Below, one piece after another: positions 22,478 through 30,044 of a DNA stretch of 30,044 nt. Source of the DNA: an uncultured Eubacterium sp. (GTDB lineage: Bacteria > Bacillota > Clostridia > Oscillospirales > Acutalibacteraceae); contig CAJTMQ010000016.1 in assembly GCA_910577215.1 (NCBI GenBank), forward strand, positions 1 through 30,044, written 5' to 3'. A model generated the notes under the pieces. The model saw only the letters and a list, made by a program, of their open reading frames with translations. It made no database searches and was not told the origin of the DNA. Both the position numbers and the translations under genes were made by a program. Every line of letters begins with the position of its first letter. Position 1 is the stretch's first letter.

Positions 22478-24253
22478 TTAAAGTGCTTCTTTAACATTGT
22501 TAAGCTCTGCTTTGAGTTCTTCAGGAAGAGTATCACCAAACTTAGCATAGAGTTCGTCTACACCCTTGAATTCTTCTTCCCAAGCAGCCTTATCAACATC
22601 AAGAATCTTTTCAAGATCTTCCTTAGTCATATCAAGACCTTCAAGGTTGATATCATCAGCATATGGAAGATAACCGATAGCTGTTTCCTGAGCGTCTACC
22701 TTACCCTCGCAGCGATCAATAATCCAGTCAAGAACACGCATATTGTCACCGAAACCAGGCCAGAGGAAGTTACCCTCATCATCCTTACGGAACCAGTTAA
22801 CATTGAAGATTTTAGGAGCCTTATCAGGATCAAGAGTTTTACCAATCTCAATCCAATGCTTCCAGTAGTCACCCATATTGTAGCCGCAGAATGGAAGCAT
22901 AGCCATAGGATCACGGCGAACAACACCAACCGCACCTGTTGCAGCAGCAGTTGTTTCTGAACCCATGATTGAGCCTACGAATACACCATTGTTCCAGCTC
23001 TTTGACTGATATACAAGAGGAGTAAGCTTAGCACGTCTGCCGCCGAATACGATTGCTGAAATCGGAACACCCTGTGGGTTTTCAAATTCAGATGAAATAC
23101 AAGGGCAGTTTGTTGCAGGAGCAGTGAATCTTGAGTTTGGATGAGCACCCTTCTCTGTTGATTCCTGACCATTCCAAGGATTACCCTTCCAGTCAATAGC
23201 ATTTGTAGGCGGATTCTTGTCAAGACCTTCCCACCAAACTGTATTGTTATCAAGGTTGTGACAAACGTTTGTGAAAATAGTGCCGCTCATTGTTGACTTA
23301 AGAGCGTTTGGATTAGATTTCATATTTGTTCCCGGAGCAACACCGAAGAAACCGTTTTCAGGGTTGATAGCATAAAGGCGACCGTCCGGACCTTTTCTGA
23401 TCCAAGAAATATCATCACCAACGCACCATACTTTGTAACCTTTCTTCTGATAGCCTTCCGGAGGAATAAGCATTGCAAGGTTTGTTTTACCGCATGCACT
23501 TGGGAATGCTGCACAAATATACTTAACCTCACCGTTTGGTTTTTCAAGACCAAGGATAAGCATATGCTCTGCCTGCCACATTTCATTCTTACCAAGGTAA
23601 GAAGCTATACGAAGTGCAAAGCACTTTTTGCCAAGAAGAACATTTCCGCCGTAAGCTGAGTTAACAGAAATAATTGTATTATCCTCAGGGAACTGGCAAA
23701 TCCATCTGTTTTCAGGATCTACATTACATTTGCAGTGCATACCGCGTACCCAGTCATTTGAATCGCCAAGAGCTTCAAGCACCTTTTTGCCTATTCTTGT
23801 CATGATGTTCATATTAAGAACAACATAGATTGAATCTGTGATTTCAATACCAATCTTTGAGAATGGTGAACCAACAGGGCCCATTGAATAAGGGATAATA
23901 TACATTGTTCTGCCCTCATATGAACCGGCAGCAATGTCATAAAGCATTTTGTATGCTTTTTCAGGATCCATCCAGTGGTTGGTTGGACCTGCATCTTTTT
24001 CATTCTTTGAGCAGATAAGTGTTCTGTCTTCAACACGAGCAACATCGTTTTCTGCTGTTCTGTGAAGATAGCAGTCAGGAAGAAGCTCTTCGTTAAGCTT
24101 AATCATTTCACCTGTTTCTACTGCTTCTGCTTTAAGTGCATCAATCTGCTCCTTAGAGCCGTCAATCCACATGATTTTTGATGGCTTTAAAAGTTCTACC
24201 TTTTCATCAAGCCAATCAAGAAGTGACTTATTGTTTGTAAGTGTTGTTTCCAT
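22478..24253 (-). CDS. pckG: Phosphoenolpyruvate carboxykinase (GTP)
   Basis: This enzyme interconverts oxaloacetate and PEP using GTP/GDP; in fermenters it often runs toward oxaloacetate on the route to succinate or propionate. The 591-residue length and the motif FPSACGKTN (about 249-257), with the reactive cysteine next to the P-loop lysine, mark the GTP form; the ATP form has a shorter protein and GTGKT-type loop. Other visible signatures are RTMYIIPYSMGP (substrate arginine), NSAYGGN and the guanine-site region ENPQGVPISAIVFGGRR. It has its own promoter and terminator, so it is a single-gene unit despite lying just after tsaD on the same strand. The ribosome site is AAAGGAGAG. Confidence 0.97.
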   Translation of the reverse strand: METTLTNNKSLLDWLDEKVELLKPSKIMWIDGSKEQIDALKAEAVETGEMIKLNEELLPDCYLHRTAENDVARVEDRTLICSKNEKDAGPTNHWMDPEKAYKMLYDIAAGSYEGRTMYIIPYSMGPVGSPFSKIGIEITDSIYVVLNMNIMTRIGKKVLEALGDSNDWVRGMHCKCNVDPENRWICQFPEDNTIISVNSAYGGNVLLGKKCFALRIASYLGKNEMWQAEHMLILGLEKPNGEVKYICAAFPSACGKTNLAMLIPPEGYQKKGYKVWCVGDDISWIRKGPDGRLYAINPENGFFGVAPGTNMKSNPNALKSTMSGTIFTNVCHNLDNNTVWWEGLDKNPPTNAIDWKGNPWNGQESTEKGAHPNSRFTAPATNCPCISSEFENPQGVPISAIVFGGRRAKLTPLVYQSKSWNNGVFVGSIMGSETTAAATGAVGVVRRDPMAMLPFCGYNMGDYWKHWIEIGKTLDPDKAPKIFNVNWFRKDDEGNFLWPGFGDNMRVLDWIIDRCEGKVDAQETAIGYLPYADDINLEGLDMTKEDLEKILDVDKAAWEEEFKGVDELYAKFGDTLPEELKAELNNVKEAL

Positions 24254-24329
24254 ATTATCTCTCCTTTATACAGAATACAATTTAGTGATGGAAATTAATG
24301 AGTAAATGCCGCAATTTTCATCAGTTTAT

Positions 24330-24357
24330 ATTATAGCAAATTTTTCCCTGATTTCAA
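24330..24357 (-). promoter_or_regulatory. Promoter of pckG
   Basis: TTGAAA (24357-24352), 16 bases, TGC then perfect TATAAT (24335-24330) on the minus strand. The leader is about 75 bases; I see no recognisable riboswitch in it. Confidence 0.78.
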
Positions 24358-24378
24358 TAGGCATAATATATAAATTGA

Positions 24379-25392
24379 CTAAAATTTAACAATATCTATT
24401 GGCATTGTTGCATAAGCATTAAGGTTATTTTCTGCTTTTATGCCTGCAGTAAATTCATAGTAGCCCTGCGAAGCAACCATTGCGGCATTATCACCGCAGT
24501 ATTTAAGCTGCGGCAAATATAAATCCCAGCCGTGCTTTTTGCACAGCAACTCGCTTTCACACCTTAAAAGGGAATTTGCAGAAACTCCCCCTGCCAGCAC
24601 AATTTTATTATAACCAAAATTTTCTGAAACCTTTTCAAGATTTGAAATTAAACAGCCTACAACATTTTTCTGAAAGGATGCCGCCAGATCGGGAATGTTT
24701 ATCTCCTCGCCTTTCTGTGCAGCATTGTGAACAATATTTATAACAGAGGTTTTCAGACCACTGAACGAAAAATCATATGGTGCACCGTCTACTCTCGGAT
24801 GAGGGAAAGAATAGGCATCTGCATTCCCGTCCCTGCTGATTTTATCAATGCTGATTCCTCCGGGGTAAGGAAGCCCCATTGTGCGGCCCGCCTTATCAAG
24901 TGCTTCACCCGCAGCATCATCACGTGTTTTTCCTATTATTTTATAATCTGTATAGCTGTTAACTGCAACAATATGTGAATGTCCTCCGCTTGCAATAAGG
25001 CAAAGGAAAGGCGGCTTCAAGTCAGATGTTAAGTAATTTGATGCAATGTGAGAACGAAGATGATGAACAGGCACCAGCGGCTTATTTGCAGAAACTGCAA
25101 GCCCCTTTGCAAAATTGACACCCACAAGAAGTGCACCTATAAGACCCGGTGCAAAGGTAACTGCAATTGCATCAATATCATCAATCGTGCAGTCTGCCTG
25201 CTGCAAAGCCTCTTTAACAACGCCGCTTATTGATTCCGCATGCCGTCGTGAAGCAATTTCAGGCACAACGCCGCCATAGAGCTTATGCTCATCAAGCGAG
25301 GTTGCCACAATATTTGATTTAACAATTCTTCCGTCCTGCACAACTGCTGCCGCAGTTTCATCACAGGAGGATTCTATTCCTAAAATATTCAT
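24379..25392 (-). CDS. tsaD: tRNA N6-threonylcarbamoyladenosine transferase TsaD
   Basis: TsaD, with TsaB and TsaE, transfers the threonylcarbamoyl group to A37 of tRNAs that read ANN codons. The 337-residue protein begins MNILGIESSCDETAAAVV and has the HxxxH iron site (H111, H115) in VHHLRSHIASN, SGGHSH, and the C-terminal AGGVSANSLLR and CGDNAAM motifs. Start ambiguity: a TTG two codons upstream (25398) directly abuts the rimI stop and is only 6 bases from the AAGGAA site, while the ATG is 12 bases away, so the TTG may be used. It follows rimI directly; tsaB and tsaE, often adjacent, are not in the window. Confidence 0.96.
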   Translation of the reverse strand: MNILGIESSCDETAAAVVQDGRIVKSNIVATSLDEHKLYGGVVPEIASRRHAESISGVVKEALQQADCTIDDIDAIAVTFAPGLIGALLVGVNFAKGLAVSANKPLVPVHHLRSHIASNYLTSDLKPPFLCLIASGGHSHIVAVNSYTDYKIIGKTRDDAAGEALDKAGRTMGLPYPGGISIDKISRDGNADAYSFPHPRVDGAPYDFSFSGLKTSVINIVHNAAQKGEEINIPDLAASFQKNVVGCLISNLEKVSENFGYNKIVLAGGVSANSLLRCESELLCKKHGWDLYLPQLKYCGDNAAMVASQGYYEFTAGIKAENNLNAYATMPIDIVKF

Positions 25393-25398
25393 TATCAA

Positions 25399-25824
25399 TT
25401 AAAATTCCTTTTTCATCAAAATTGCATTTTCAGTTGGATTACTGTAATAATCCTTGCGTACACCCGTATCCTTAAACCCAAGAGATTTATATAGATTAAT
25501 AGCAGCCGCATTGCTTTCGCGTACATCAAGAAAAACTGCATCTGTTTCATTGATTTCAAAGCTTTTTAAAAGCAGCTTTTCCGCTATTCCCCGCCTTCTG
25601 TATTCAGGCAGAACGGCAACACGCACTATATCCGCTTCGCCGCAGACAACATAAAGCATTGCATAGCCGACTGCCCTGCCGTCTTCAACGGCAACATAAA
25701 TGTGGGAGCAATCATTTTTCAGTTCATCCGCAAGCACCGTTTCACCCCACGGATTTGAAAAGCAGACACGTTCAATTTCAGCAACTGCTTTAACATATTT
25801 TGTTGATAATTCTTTAATTTCCAT
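25399..25824 (-). CDS. rimI: Ribosomal protein S18-alanine N-acetyltransferase RimI
   Basis: RimI is a GNAT-fold enzyme that in E. coli acetylates the N-terminus of S18; Firmicutes homologues sit with the tsa genes. The 141-residue protein is of family length, with the acetyl-CoA motif RVAVLPEYRRRGIAEKLL (about 68-85), LDVRESNAAAINLYKSLGF and the final KDYYSNPTENAILMKKEF. S18 itself (rpsR) is also in this window. I see no convincing ribosome site before the ATG (only GGTT about 7 bases upstream), which is unusual here. It lies 52 bases after polA and abuts tsaD. Confidence 0.93.
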   Translation of the reverse strand: MEIKELSTKYVKAVAEIERVCFSNPWGETVLADELKNDCSHIYVAVEDGRAVGYAMLYVVCGEADIVRVAVLPEYRRRGIAEKLLLKSFEINETDAVFLDVRESNAAAINLYKSLGFKDTGVRKDYYSNPTENAILMKKEF

Positions 25825-25876
25825 AATTAAACCAATAAAATCTTTATTTCTATATTAGATTTGAACCGAACTGCAA

Positions 25877-28471
25877 TTAATGTGCATCGTACCACGTTTT
25901 GCCGATTTTACCGTCCGCAAGCAGGCGAACCTTCATATTGCAGGCATTTTCCATTTCCTCGGTTACAATTTCAAGTGCTTTTTCAGCTTCGCTTTCAGGC
26001 GCTTCAACAATAAGCTCATCGTGCACCTGAAGAATCAGGCGGGCCTTCATATTTTCCTTTTCCAGCCTTGCGGCAACCTTAACCATGGCAATTTTAATAA
26101 TATCCGCAGCCGTTCCCTGAATAGGCATATTTCTTGCAACACGTTCTCCGAAAGCCCGCATCATATGATTGCTTGATGCAAGCTCGGGCAGATAGCGGCG
26201 GCGATTGAACAGCGTTTCCGAATAGCCGTTATCCTTTGCCTTTTCAATCATTCTGTTCATATAGGATGCAACACCGCTGAAGTGCTGAAGATAACCATCT
26301 ATATATTCCTTTGCTTCCTTGTTTGTAACACCGATATCCTTTGCAAGGCTGAAAGCACCGATACCGTAAACAATACCAAAATTAACCGCCTTTGCTCTTG
26401 AACGCAGAATGGGTGTTACCATCTCGGCAGGCAGTCCGAAAACCTGTGCAGCGGTTGTGCGGTGAATATCCTCTCCGCTGTTGAAGGCAGCTATCATATT
26501 TTTGTCATCTGCCAAGTCTGCAAGCACACGCAATTCAATCTGGCTGTAGTCCGCATCAATAAGTACCTTTCCTTCACCTGCACGGAAAAACTTTCTCATT
26601 TCCTTGCCTAACTCCGTACGGATAGGAATATTCTGCAAATTAGGCTCAAGCGAGGAAATTCTGCCCGTGCGTGTTTCAACCTGATTGAATGAGGTGTGAA
26701 TTCTGCCGTCTGCATTTATTACCTTCAAAAGTCCGTCACAATAGGTTGATTTCAGCTTTGAAAGACTCCTGAATTCAAGAATCAATGACACAACGGGATA
26801 CTGCGGTGCAAGTTCCTCAAGAATTTCCGCCTTTGTTGAATAGCCGCTTTTGGTTTTCTTTTTGCAGGGAATGCCCATTTCTTCAAACAGAATTACACCG
26901 AGCTGCTTTGGAGAATTTATATTAAATTCGTGACCGACGGTTTCATATATAGCGGCAGTTAATTCTTTAATCCGTGCAGAAAGCATTTTGCCGAATTCCT
27001 CTATGCCCTCTTTATCCACCTCAAAGCCTGCAATCTCCATTTTTCCGAGAACTTCGGCAAGCGGAAGCTCAATTTCATTTAAAAGTTTCGTCTGCTCTGC
27101 TTCTTCAAGAAGTATATTGGTTTTATCAAAAAGGGGCTTTATTACAGCTGCATAAGAAACAGCCTGCTCCGCCTGCCCCATTTCATTTTCATATTCAGGC
27201 AGAATAACACCATATTCAAGACAAAGATGATCCATATCATAATTTGTATCAGACGGACGCAGAAGATATGCCGAAAGCATTAAATCCCCTGCAACCGCAT
27301 TGCAGTTTACACCCATCTTTGCAGCAAGGCGGTGAAGTTCCTTTGTATTGTAGCTGTACTTTTTAACACTGCTGTTAAAAAATTCTGTAACAAAGCTGCT
27401 GAACTGCTCACAATAAGACGGCATTACAACAATTTCATCACCGATTGCAAAATACAAATCAGCAATTGCACCATCAATAACATCTGCATAAAAATATGCT
27501 TGGTCATTTCCGATTTTTTCAAGCAGCTCTTTTGCATCTGTACATATTTCCTTCGTTATTTCACGCGGCTTCTCTTCTGTTATTTCAACCCTTGCTTCAT
27601 TTCGGTTAAGATTGAATTTATCAATAAGGCTGAAAAGCTCAAGCCGTGCAAATTCCGAAGCCGCAGCAGACTTATCTCCGCCGTTAACAACATAAGAATT
27701 TATATTTACATCTATAGGGGCATCTGTGCGTATCGTGCCGAGTTCGAGTGAAAGATATGCTTTTTCCTTATCAATTCTGAGCTTTTCGCGCACACCCTTT
27801 TTAATATCTATTTCATCCAGATGTTCATAAATGTAATCTATATTTTCAAATTTCTGAATTAAATCCAGTGCGGTTTTTGCACCAACGCCTGCAACTCCGG
27901 GAATATTATCGCTTGAATCACCCTGCAGTGCCTTAACCTGAATAAGTGCCGCCGGAGCAATACCATATTCCTCCATAATTGCTGCTTCATCATAAACATC
28001 CGTTGCAGCCTGACCGGCTTTTGTTCTTGCAAGCAGAACCTTAACTCCGCCGTGTGCAAGCTGAAGTGCGTCCCTGTCCCCCGTAGCGATAAAGCATTCA
28101 TTTGAGTTGTTACGGCAGTTTTCTGCAAGCGTGCCTAAAATATCGTCTGCCTCCCATCCCTCACACTCAATCGTTTTATAGCCAAGGCAATGAAGAAGAT
28201 TTTTAAGCACAGGCATCTGCTGACGAAGCTCATCCGGCATACCGTGCCTGCCTGCCTTATATGCATCATACATTTTATGTCGAAAGGTTGGTGCATGAAC
28301 ATCAAACGCAACCGTTACTGCATCCGGGCCGCAGAAATCCTGCAGTTTTAGAAGAATATTTAAAAAACCGTAAACAGCATTTGTATAATAACCGCTTTTT
28401 GTTGATAATAGCTTTATTCCGTAAAAGGCACGGTTAACAATACTGTTACCGTCAAGCACAAGTAATTTCAT
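25877..28471 (-). CDS. polA: DNA polymerase I
   Basis: PolA removes RNA primers and fills gaps in replication and repair. The 864-residue protein has an N-terminal 5' nuclease (LLVLDGNSIVNRAFYG, then the acidic site GWEADDILG and DSSDNIPG), a middle 3'-5' exonuclease-like domain (about 300-470) and the polymerase domain with motif A DYSQIELR (about 641), motif B RSRAKAVNFGIVYG and motif C QVHDE (about 818). The exonuclease-like domain lacks the D-x-E metal-binding site (ADVIDG stands there), so proofreading is probably absent, as in Bacillus Pol I. The ATG at 28471 with a GAGGT site is preferred over a TTG two codons upstream that overlaps that site. Confidence 0.96.
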   Translation of the reverse strand: MKLLVLDGNSIVNRAFYGIKLLSTKSGYYTNAVYGFLNILLKLQDFCGPDAVTVAFDVHAPTFRHKMYDAYKAGRHGMPDELRQQMPVLKNLLHCLGYKTIECEGWEADDILGTLAENCRNNSNECFIATGDRDALQLAHGGVKVLLARTKAGQAATDVYDEAAIMEEYGIAPAALIQVKALQGDSSDNIPGVAGVGAKTALDLIQKFENIDYIYEHLDEIDIKKGVREKLRIDKEKAYLSLELGTIRTDAPIDVNINSYVVNGGDKSAAASEFARLELFSLIDKFNLNRNEARVEITEEKPREITKEICTDAKELLEKIGNDQAYFYADVIDGAIADLYFAIGDEIVVMPSYCEQFSSFVTEFFNSSVKKYSYNTKELHRLAAKMGVNCNAVAGDLMLSAYLLRPSDTNYDMDHLCLEYGVILPEYENEMGQAEQAVSYAAVIKPLFDKTNILLEEAEQTKLLNEIELPLAEVLGKMEIAGFEVDKEGIEEFGKMLSARIKELTAAIYETVGHEFNINSPKQLGVILFEEMGIPCKKKTKSGYSTKAEILEELAPQYPVVSLILEFRSLSKLKSTYCDGLLKVINADGRIHTSFNQVETRTGRISSLEPNLQNIPIRTELGKEMRKFFRAGEGKVLIDADYSQIELRVLADLADDKNMIAAFNSGEDIHRTTAAQVFGLPAEMVTPILRSRAKAVNFGIVYGIGAFSLAKDIGVTNKEAKEYIDGYLQHFSGVASYMNRMIEKAKDNGYSETLFNRRRYLPELASSNHMMRAFGERVARNMPIQGTAADIIKIAMVKVAARLEKENMKARLILQVHDELIVEAPESEAEKALEIVTEEMENACNMKVRLLADGKIGKTWYDAH

Positions 28472-28489
28472 TTTCAAACCTCTTGTAAT

Positions 28490-28605
28490 TTATGATATTT
28501 GTATTATTGTATCATATATCATTATAAAATAAAACAAAAAAATGCACACAAAAATATGGGCAAGCTATGCTCACCCATACTGAATAAATTTTATTAAACC
28601 AATGC
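28490..28605 (-). promoter_or_regulatory. polA upstream region, weak promoter signals only
   Basis: The AT-rich stretch between the peptidase terminator and polA holds candidate -10 boxes on the minus strand (TATAAT and, nearer the gene, TACAAT) but no good -35 at a normal distance, so I cannot fix the promoter. Confidence 0.3.
28551..28578 (-). terminator. Terminator of the M28 peptidase gene
   Basis: A 10-bp stem (28556-28565 with 28569-28578, two G-T pairs) with a 3-base loop is followed on the minus strand by ATTTTTG. Confidence 0.8.
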
Positions 28606-29943
28606 TTATTTGCGAGGTCCGTTATAGCCCTGTGCTTCCTGGAAAGCCGCAATTTTATCAATTACACCCAAAACAACATCAAAGCCGTCACCTACTGTTT
28701 CCATTTCAAAACGCTCAGGCATATCACGCCAAGTGTGATAATAATAGGTAAGCACCGGATTCTGTGCCGCAAAGGTAACTGATTTAACGCCTGCCTTTGT
28801 AAGCGGTGTGCTGTCACATCCGCCGACAGGGTTATGAATACAGCCGTTTGTTTTGCTTTCAATACCAAGTTCATTGAATGTATCCTTAAACATCTGCTCA
28901 AGGTCTTTATCAAAGCGTGTAAACTGCCAATCGTCTTTAATAACAACCTCAAAATACTCTTTATCCGCAACTGAATCTATATTGATATTCCATGCATTCT
29001 TTGTTAAATCATCATTCTTGTGCTCTGCTGCAAATGCCATTGATCCTCTTAAACCTGCCTCTTCGGAACCGCAGTTGAAATCAACAATACGGCAATTTTT
29101 AGGCATTTTATCAGGATTTTCCTTGAAATACCTTGTTACGGCATAGCTGAGTGCACAGCCTGTTGCATTATCCATGGCACCGCGTGATGCATTGCGGGGA
29201 TTCGGATCTGCCCACATAACAACAAACATACTTCCGATAGCGGTAATAATCGGAATAAAATGCATTGCTATTCTGAAATAATAGAATGATAATGAATAAT
29301 TTACACAGTTCAATGCCCAGTCTGCGCCTAAATATGCACCTGTATAAATAACAGACATTGCAATAGAAACACCGATAAGAAAGAATACGCAGATTGCACC
29401 GAAGCCAACCTTGCCATATGTAGCAAGCATACCGATTAAAGGCTTATCCTTATATTTGTATGCGTGCTCTGAATGTCTCCATGTCCAGCTTGTATCTGTG
29501 TGACCTGAAAGAATAATTGTATAATCATACTTTCCGTCCTCCGGCAAAAGCTCACCATATGTATTCTGTGATATTTCCTGCTTGAAGAACATATCAAACC
29601 ATGTTTTGTAGAGGAACACACTTAAAACAAGCCATGCAACAACAACGATTCCGCCGAGAGCCATTCCGAACCACACGGAAGTAATCTGAAGAGCAAGATA
29701 AACGAGTGCACTTAAAATAACACCTGCCCAGCCTGCATATGGAATTCCGCCGATTGATGAACGAGGAGAAACAGCAAACTCCTCCTGCTTAGGTTCTATG
29801 CCGATTTCGCGAAGCTTATCACCCATATAGTCGGCATACTTCTTTTCACCCTCTGATCCGGGCAGTCTGCTGCCGATTTTTTTTGCCGCATATGTAACTA
29901 TATCATATGCTTCCTGCACATACTTTCTGCTTTCTTCTTTCAT
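28606..29943 (-). CDS. Membrane-embedded M28-family zinc peptidase
   Basis: The 445-residue protein is an aminopeptidase-type metallopeptidase with all five expected di-zinc ligands visible: SGHTDT (H148), GAMDNATG (bridging D258), GSEEAGLRG (E294/E295), NIDSVAD (D323) and YYHTWRD (H403). Unusually it also has hydrophobic segments: one pair at about 67-90 and 91-112 before the first ligand, and further segments at about 178-200 and 222-243 placed between H148 and D258. No signal peptide is present, so the side of the membrane on which the active site lies is not clear. It may cut peptides or membrane-associated substrates; the substrate is unknown. A CGGAGGAG site precedes the ATG and the gene has its own promoter and terminator. 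Confidence 0.9.
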   Translation of the reverse strand: MKEESRKYVQEAYDIVTYAAKKIGSRLPGSEGEKKYADYMGDKLREIGIEPKQEEFAVSPRSSIGGIPYAGWAGVILSALVYLALQITSVWFGMALGGIVVVAWLVLSVFLYKTWFDMFFKQEISQNTYGELLPEDGKYDYTIILSGHTDTSWTWRHSEHAYKYKDKPLIGMLATYGKVGFGAICVFFLIGVSIAMSVIYTGAYLGADWALNCVNYSLSFYYFRIAMHFIPIITAIGSMFVVMWADPNPRNASRGAMDNATGCALSYAVTRYFKENPDKMPKNCRIVDFNCGSEEAGLRGSMAFAAEHKNDDLTKNAWNINIDSVADKEYFEVVIKDDWQFTRFDKDLEQMFKDTFNELGIESKTNGCIHNPVGGCDSTPLTKAGVKSVTFAAQNPVLTYYYHTWRDMPERFEMETVGDGFDVVLGVIDKIAAFQEAQGYNGPRK

Positions 29944-29974
29944 TTTTTCTCCTCCGAAAAATTAATATAGTTAT

Positions 29975-30003
29975 ATTTTACTAAAATGAAATGTAAATTA
30001 CAA
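29975..30003 (-). promoter_or_regulatory. Promoter of the M28 peptidase gene
   Basis: TTGTAA (30003-29998), 17 bases, TAAAAT (29980-29975) on the minus strand, about 25-30 bases before the ribosome site region. Beyond it the right edge (30004-30044) shows no gene. Confidence 0.72.
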
Positions 30004-30044
30004 TAAAAACTTGTATTTATTTATAAAACAATAAAAAAACATTA

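Overview
The window reads as a chromosomal segment of a low-GC, spore-forming member of the Clostridia. A gut-type Oscillospirales/Ruminococcaceae relative is my inference from protein style and gene order; no marker here fixes the genus. Evidence for the broad placement: a germination protease and SpoIIP next to rpsT, strong Shine-Dalgarno sites (AGGAGG type), near-consensus sigma-A promoters, a T-box leader, GTP-type PEP carboxykinase and the long form of LeuA. I support 28 protein genes (one truncated at the left edge), one T-box RNA leader, about 15 promoters and about 12 terminators. I see no tRNA, rRNA, CRISPR array, insertion sequence or prophage block.

Layout. 1-2259 (minus): forespore/mother-cell sporulation genes gpr and spoIIP plus the start of an unknown anchored protein. 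2294-4007 (plus): rpsT, an 82-residue membrane protein and a patatin-like lipase. 4014-6584 (minus): trmL, nagA and dusB, overlapping and probably one operon. 6698-7693 (minus): rpsF-ssb-rpsR behind a perfect consensus promoter. 7857-8461: a divergent pair, an 87-residue unknown protein and a 74-residue Xre-type repressor, with repeated operator-like sites between them. 8519-9097: zinc-ribbon membrane protein. 9140-12337 (minus): leuA-leuB under a T-box. 12416-13057: an atypical orotate-phosphoribosyltransferase-like protein. 13258-16843 (minus): pgk-tpiA-gpmI, lower glycolysis. 17021-22378: divergently transcribed tandem-domain glycosyltransferase and a very large secreted glucosaminidase with six fibronectin-like repeats. 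22478-30003 (minus): pckG, then tsaD, rimI and polA, then a membrane-embedded M28 peptidase.

How the genes work together. Most of the window is housekeeping: translation (S20, S6, S18, TrmL, DusB, TsaD, RimI), DNA replication and repair (SSB, PolA), and central carbon flow (Pgk, TpiA, GpmI, PckG), plus leucine synthesis gated by a T-box. NagA and the glucosaminidase both concern amino sugars, one salvaging GlcNAc-6-phosphate and the other cutting the wall, but nothing ties them to one regulon.

The less ordinary material is in four places: the gpr/rpsT divergent promoter region, the small repressor switch at 8.1 kb, the phosphoribosyltransferase that lacks the usual acidic pair in its PRPP loop, and the split-catalytic-domain glucosaminidase with its repeat array. 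I found no clear multi-gene defence or secretion system.
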